DNA from: Platerodrilus igneus
Lineage: Eukaryota; Arthropoda; Insecta; Coleoptera; Lycidae
Assembly: GCA_036346225.1 (NCBI GenBank)
Contig: JARFIW010001108.1
Span: 3,060,501-3,124,500 of the forward strand
Length of the DNA: 64,000 nt
Reading direction: 5' to 3'
How positions within the stretch are numbered: position 1 is the first letter of the stretch; the number at the start of each line of letters is the position of its first letter. This document shows positions 58,926-64,000 of the stretch, in pieces. The position numbers and the translations under genes are program-made. Under the pieces are notes generated by a model. That model did no database searches and was not told the origin of the DNA. It worked only from the letters and a program-made list of their open reading frames with translations.

Positions 58926-60067
58926 CTGGGTGTCCCAAAACTCTTTTCAATCTGGTCCACCGATTGGGCGAACGCAAACGACAGTAAGGGCGCGGGAGTT
59001 CTGCCCATTACTAAACGCGTTTTTGAGAATTCAGTCGCTATGGAACATTTCACAGGAGCGTAGCGTGCGTGCTGTATGCGTGAATATTACAAAAACAATA
59101 ATTCAGCCGTTAAGCGCGGCGAAAATTTTGCCATTTTTAGCGATTGAGTCACGTAAATGAAGCACCGAGTACTCAACTCATTGAAACATGAGTACAAAAA
59201 TTTGAAGAGACTGGATCGACGATGAGCAAACCACGGACTGGTCGACCAAGGTCATCGAGGAGCAAAAAAATGTGGAGAGCGTACATTAGTCAGTTCGGGC
59301 GGATCCCACTATCTTTGTTCGTAAAAGGGCAAGTGTCGTACATATTCCTAAAAGTTCCCTACGTCGCATAATGTTAAAAACAGGTAGTTCAAGAATTAAA
59401 GCTCACAGATGGCGCAGAGAGACTTAACTTTGCTAACCAAATGGTTGATTGAATTTTCGTCCTTTAACAACATGTTGTTCTTGGATAATGCACCTTCTAC
59501 CTAAACGGCCATGTTAATAAGCAAACTGCCGTTATTGGAATTCAATGAATTTGAAACATAAGCACGATAGACCACTTTTTCATCAAAAGACACTGTTTGT
59601 TCCGCGATATTAGCACGAGGATTAATCGGCCCGTACCTTTTGCTCATCAAAGATGCCGTATAGTAACTGTTAATTCAGAGCAATATGTGGAGATGATTAA
59701 CAACTTTTTTACTCCAGCTTTACAAGACGGTGTTGGTTTGAGCCAAACACGTTATTCCAGTAGGATGGTGCAACATCTCACACGTCTAGCGTGTCTATAT
59801 CGGTTGTTCGTGAACTTTTTCCTGAAAAGTTGATATGTGATCTCCACGTAGCCCTGATTTGACGTCAATAGATTTTTTCTTGTGTGTCTACCTTAAATCA
59901 AAGGTATACAATAACAATCCTACCTCTCTGGATCATTTAAAACAAAATATTATTTTCAAAAAATAAATTCCTAAGAACTGTACTTTAATTAAAAAGGTTT
60001 CTTTTTTTATTAAACCAATACGTTATTTAAATATTGACCTTTTATTTTGACAGACTTTGGGACACTG
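58926..60067 (+). mobile_element. Mariner-like element fossil
   Basis: The ends CTGGGTGTCCCAAAAC and its inverted counterpart near TTTGGGACACTG (60052-60067) have TA on both sides, with weak inverted similarity of about 17 bp. The interior is a heavily broken transposase on plus: MEHFTGA and EYYKNNNSAV (HTH, 59040-59110), EETGSTMSKPRTGRPRS (59200-59260), KSSLRRIM (59350), then FVPRY-type remnants, DGATSHTS (second-Asp motif, ~59765) and SPDLTSIDFF (third, ~59850). Many frame changes and stops place this among the older insertions. Confidence 0.78.
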
Positions 60068-60542
60068 TACCTTCTGGTTTTTTATCTCGGCATATGTTTT
60101 TGATAATCAAGAATTCCTTGAATTTTACTAGTTGATAGGTAATCTGAATTTCAAGCCCCACAGATATCCACTAGTAATAAAGCAGGTGTAATTGCAGCAA
60201 ATGCGGCTGCCGACTGATGATACTCTTTATTATCAAAAAGACAGCTCTATGTATTTAAATAAATTAATTAAGCAACACTAGTCTGCAGGAAGTATAGGTG
60301 TGAGAAGCATTTAATGCTCAAAACCTGGGACAATATTGGTTTATATCCCAAGACGGTTATGGTGCTTTAGAAAAATTTTTGAGCAAGTCCGTGCAAGTTG
60401 CCATTTGAAACATCAACTCCTACCGTAGCTGGTGGCAATCAAGGTCGAACTCGTTAAAATAAGTGAAGAGCCTTTGTCAAAAGACCATATTTTAATAGTT
60501 TCTGTATGGGGAAATCTCACCAATAGGTTTAGGGTTACTCTT
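60068..60542. other. No feature recognised
   Basis: Spacer. A CTGATGA near 60214 lacks the other hammerhead parts. Confidence 0.35.
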
Positions 60543-61230
60543 TAGGGTTCTGTAGCTTATAAGTATAACGGAACCTTTATAAGATCACTTTCGTGTCCGT
60601 CCGTCCGTCTGTCACAGAGGCTTTTTCTCAAAAACTATGTAACGTAGGAATTTGAAAGTTTGGCACAATGCTAGGTCTTTAAGGCGCGCACACACATCGA
60701 CAGTCAGAAAATAGAAAAAAATTATTTTAGATTAAAATGGCGGGGTTAATTCGGTCAAAAAATAATTTTTAATAAATATATCGTGTGAGGTATTATTTGA
60801 AAGAGAATTCTAAAAGGCTCCTAAAAATATTTTTTTTATAATTTTCGGTCCAGTAGTCTTCATGATATAGCTCAAAATGTGCCAAAAATGACCGTCCTCT
60901 TGTTCTCCTACATTTTCAAAGTTAAAATTTTGATTTTAACAGGATAGTAGCTATTGAGTCATAGATTATCGGAAAACTGCAGGATTTTTGACAGTGTAAT
61001 AGCTGTCGGGAAAAATTTTTTAAACACAGTAATAGACAACGTATTTACTAATGTACCAGTACAATGTGGGACAATATATTCATTTTTCAGTTGTCACAAT
61101 CAAATTTGGATAAGATTTAAATATACATAAAAAAATAAATACAGCTTAATTTGGTTTATTTATTGCTCACTGTAGTATTGGTACGGAACCCTAATAGTGC
61201 GAGCTCGACTCGTTCTTGGCTAACGTTTTT
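60543..61230 (+). mobile_element. Dispersed insect-type repeat (TTAGGGTTCYGTA ... TACGGAACCCTAA)
   Basis: The left end has TTTAGGGTTCTGTA, then AACGGAACCTTTATAAG, GTGTCCGTCCGTCCGTCTGTC and a CTCAAAAACTATGTAACG-type phrase. The right end has TACGGAACCCTAA followed by GCGAGCTCGACTCG and TTCTTGGC. The ends are inverted to each other over about 12 bases. I recall this combination (GTCCGTCCGTCTGTC early, GAACCCT and GACTCGC-ACTTGGC late) as a repeat common in many insect genomes, but I cannot give its name or class with confidence. It encodes nothing. Confidence 0.6.
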
Positions 61231-62573
61231 AATAAATACAATTTTTAATTTACATGCATTCTTGATTAAGAAAGCTTTATTTGAGTTTACAATTCTAATC
61301 TTACGTTGTTCATCCTTAAAGGTTGTTAAAGTCATTTTGGTAGTTTTACGGCTAGAAAAATATAATTGCTATTTTGTATTTTAAATTATCAAAGTTTAAC
61401 AACTCATTTGTTTTGAAAAATAATCTGTAACGCTGGCGGCTATGACATCATCGTCCTGGGACGAAGAATGTTCACATACTAACTATTTCGATTCACGAAA
61501 TGGTGAAGTCGTTTCATAGATTTGAATTAATGTTTTACCAAGATAATTTTTCAATTGTTAAATAGACGAAAATAACAAAAATAGTTTCAATTTACAGTCT
61601 TAATTCGTTCTTCCAAATTCAATTTTAAGTGACTGTGTGGAGAAAAGTTACTTTTGCTAACCCCTTCGTCAAGATGCTTTAAAGAGATAACATGCAAACT
61701 TAAGTAGGTAGATTTAGTTTTGAATAATTAGGTATCAAACCTGATTATTATGATAAGTCGAGAGAGTTCAGAAATACATGCCACCAGGTTGGCAAATTTT
61801 ACTTTTAGGAAAAATGGCTTCTTTAAGTAGCGACAACTTCATGTTGAAAAAGGCATGTTAATTGAGAAACGTTCCAGAATTTCAGTAGCATCTGGTTAAA
61901 ACGGCTTCATTCAGTTTCAGGAGATATTGATTTTAATTGTTTCCAAGGTAGGTAGAGTTAAATTTCCACTCATGTATTTATAATATCTACCTACAATCAT
62001 TAACATATTAAGGGTGTTGTTTATAAACGTATCCACAGTACCTTCTTGTGATTAATTATTAAGAAATTAAAAATAATTGTGTTTGCCGAAACCGTTTTCA
62101 AATAAGATACGTATATTTGATATATTTGGCTTTTGCTTAAGAATGTTTGTATGTACATGTGCATAAATCTTATTTGTGCAATAGAGTAAAGAGTTTCATA
62201 CATTTGTATGTTTTCACAAATAATGTAAAGGCAACAGCCTCCAGCCCTGATATAATTAAAAATATTACCATTACCTAAAAGTGTAATTAATATGAAGTTA
62301 ATTCAGCATGTGGTTTGGAAACCTTTTTAGACAGCAAGCAGTTTCTAAATAGTTATAATAGTGCCCTTGTTGTTACATTTATTTCAAAATTTGTAATAGG
62401 TCTACCCTTAGCCTTTGTAATTTAGGACAAATATTTTGCCAGTTTGTTTCTTTGGTATTTCTTCTGGGGTGTGGTCCTTTTTTTAAATAGGTTTCACTTT
62501 TTAATGTATTATTCAGGTTTGGGAATTTTAAACCCCGCACAGGGAATACTTCAGTATTATTATGTTTAATATA

Positions 62574-62617
62574 AGTGTTACGTGAAAACCACACGAAAAT
62601 TTTGTTCTCACGTAACA
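62574..62617. repeat. Short inverted repeat
   Basis: TGTTACGTGA (62575-62584) and TCACGTAACA (near 62607-62616) are perfect inverted copies around about 22 bases. Confidence 0.7.
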
Positions 62618-63236
62618 TTGATTTATAATTTGTGGTTTGGGGTGACAAGGATTGTATTTTTCATGCTTAATGTGCAGCTGTGCCCAACAATTTGGGTTAG
62701 AACATTAACCTATCTTGGAGGAAGAACGATGGGGCGTGAACGCCAATGCATTAAAACAAGCAGATTTTATTACAGGCCTTCCTCGTAATGTAGACGTGTT
62801 TGGTGAAGCTTAGAGAGTTGGACGAAGTGATTCAATTCCCTCTCGTTCCTTTTTCCTTTACTGATTATACATACCGGAGCTTCGTCGATAAGAAAGCTAC
62901 TGTCCAACAAACAATAGGATCTCTGGACACCACTCGGGGATGAAAGACGCACAAGCATTAGGAAAACCACGAGATATGTGTTAGCTTTAAAATTAGAGAC
63001 GCATTTGACGCACCCGGAAAATTTAACCCTGTATAAATTTGAATATCTTATACATCTATTATATTAGCAGTTATGTAGTAAAAATTAACGTTACAATAGT
63101 GCCCAACAATGGGAGAACCTTTATACAATTGAGTTTTTATAAAAAAGAGTTGGCTTTTTACGTTAAAACTGATTTATCTACATCACCTATGTAAACGCAT
63201 GTTTGCCTTGTATTTAATATATAACCGGAGAAACAT

Positions 63237-63316
63237 AAAAATTGTATGTTTAAACCTGAAAACATTTCGGTATGAGTATACCGAAATGTTTTAAGGTTTA
63301 TACATACAATTTTTTA
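63237..63316. repeat. Long hairpin with 36-bp arms
   Basis: AAAACATTTCGGTAT and ATACCGAAATGTTTT flank a GAGT loop. The arms continue outward through AACCT/AGGTT and TTGTATG/CATACAA with about two mismatches and a one-base bulge. It is compact enough to be a small foldback element or the inverted junction of one. Confidence 0.8.
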
Positions 63317-64000
63317 ACTAAAAATCTCTTATACTTTATTATAGTGCCGGTAGAATGTATGTAACCAACTTCCATGGTTGGCAGTACTGTAAATTTAATA
63401 CTAAATATGGCCGTTACGTCATTTCTCGGTCTAAATTAATTTGCATTTTGGGTAATAAACACATTCTAGTTAGTCGTAATCGGTATTTTTATTATTTTAA
63501 GTGATCTAAATGATTTTGTGACTGACACATATTAGTTCTTATTCATTTTCCTTGAAAAGCTATCAATAAAAAAACCTACCTAACAATTCGCAATTTTTGC
63601 GGTATTAACCCATATTTTATAAATAATGTCTTTTTAAATAGGAAACGCTAACTTTAAATTCTCGCATTTACAGAACCTTTCTTAGTTACGAAGTATGTTT
63701 TTATTTGAATTTCGTTACCTATTTACAACATCAATTTAATTTGTGTGCACATGACTTAAATAAAAATTAGCTTTGAGTTTAATAAATTTAAGATATTTTA
63801 TTCTCAAATTGTTGATTGGGTTAACGGTTTAATATCGTGCTTAGGAATGCATACATTTTTCGTATTTTATATTCATTTTTATTGGATGATTTGGTAAAGA
63901 CTTAACGTTGTTTTTTCTAGTACGTATGTCGGTTTTTCTAGGTAAGTTGATATTTTACGTTGAATTATCCATATTTTAAAGATGTCGCTTAAAAATGTAA

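Larger units (their letters stand above)
61231..64000. other. Mostly unannotated AT-rich sequence
   Basis: Apart from two hairpins listed separately, no gene, RNA or repeat is recognised. The minus-strand frame 62770-62970 has mixed composition but no known motif. Confidence 0.4.

Noticed and set aside
60205..60240. Another hammerhead at CTGATGA
   Set aside because: No stem II or GAAA box follows at the needed distance.
63237..63316. MicroRNA precursor
   Set aside because: Near-perfect arms with a 4-base loop and no sign of the usual bulges; a foldback element explains it better without small-RNA data.
1..64000. CRISPR array, bacterial operons or ribosomal RNA
   Set aside because: No regularly spaced identical repeats with unique spacers, no Shine-Dalgarno-led gene runs and no rRNA motifs; all tandem repeats here are contiguous satellites or microsatellites.

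Overview
This window reads as AT-rich, repeat-dominated DNA from an animal genome, most likely an insect. The support is the transposable-element mix: Ty3/Gypsy-type LTR elements with very long LTRs, Tc1/mariner-like transposases of the type common in insects, a pogo/CENP-B-like transposase, APE-class LINEs, a Maverick/Polinton fragment, and an interspersed repeat I recall from insect genomes. I see no intact host gene. Every recognisable coding region belongs to a mobile element, and all carry frameshifts, stops or lost catalytic residues.

Layout. 1.3-8.4 kb is a young, internally deleted Ty3/Gypsy element on the minus strand (gag, protease, part of the reverse transcriptase) between 1.83-kb LTRs. 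8.4-18.7 kb holds several 1.65-2.0 kb blocks, each ending in an (AT)n tract. Three of them start with a motif like TTGCTGTGATA and look like solo LTRs. Between them, at 12.9-13.8 kb, lies a foldback repeat carrying three hammerhead ribozyme motifs (two minus, one plus), the most interesting signal here. 18.8-20.8 kb is a dead pogo-like transposase, and 22.5-23.5 kb a roughly 153-bp satellite ending in an inverted copy. 26.1-27.8 kb repeats the 17.0-18.7 kb block. Two separate 2.52-kb Tc1/mariner-like elements with terminal inverted repeats near 0.5 kb sit at 27.8-30.4 and 33.0-35.5 kb, the second with an apparent 60-nt spliceosomal intron. Between them is a 0.7-kb MITE with 86-bp inverted repeats that appear identical.

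36.5-42.9 kb is a 6.4-kb LTR element with nearly identical 1.92-kb LTRs, a primer-binding site, leader repeats, a polypurine tract and a CGTT target duplication, but no gag-pol (LARD-like). It sits inside a minisatellite. 43.2-49.5 kb holds three minus-strand LINE copies. 50.4-51.9 kb is another mariner-like element. 52.5-54.2 kb is a Maverick/Polinton relic with a packaging-ATPase pseudogene, followed by a Psq-type helix-turn-helix fragment. 54.9-56.8 kb is a block of GC-rich tetranucleotide repeat and two complex tandem repeats. 58.9-60.1 kb is a mariner fossil and 60.5-61.2 kb the dispersed insect-type repeat. The last 2.7 kb is unannotated apart from hairpins.

The elements do not form a pathway. 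They record layered insertion: TA-targeting DNA transposons and LTR elements inside (AT)n microsatellites, and an LTR element inside a minisatellite. All alignments were done by eye, so boundaries may be off by a few bases and no percentages were computed.
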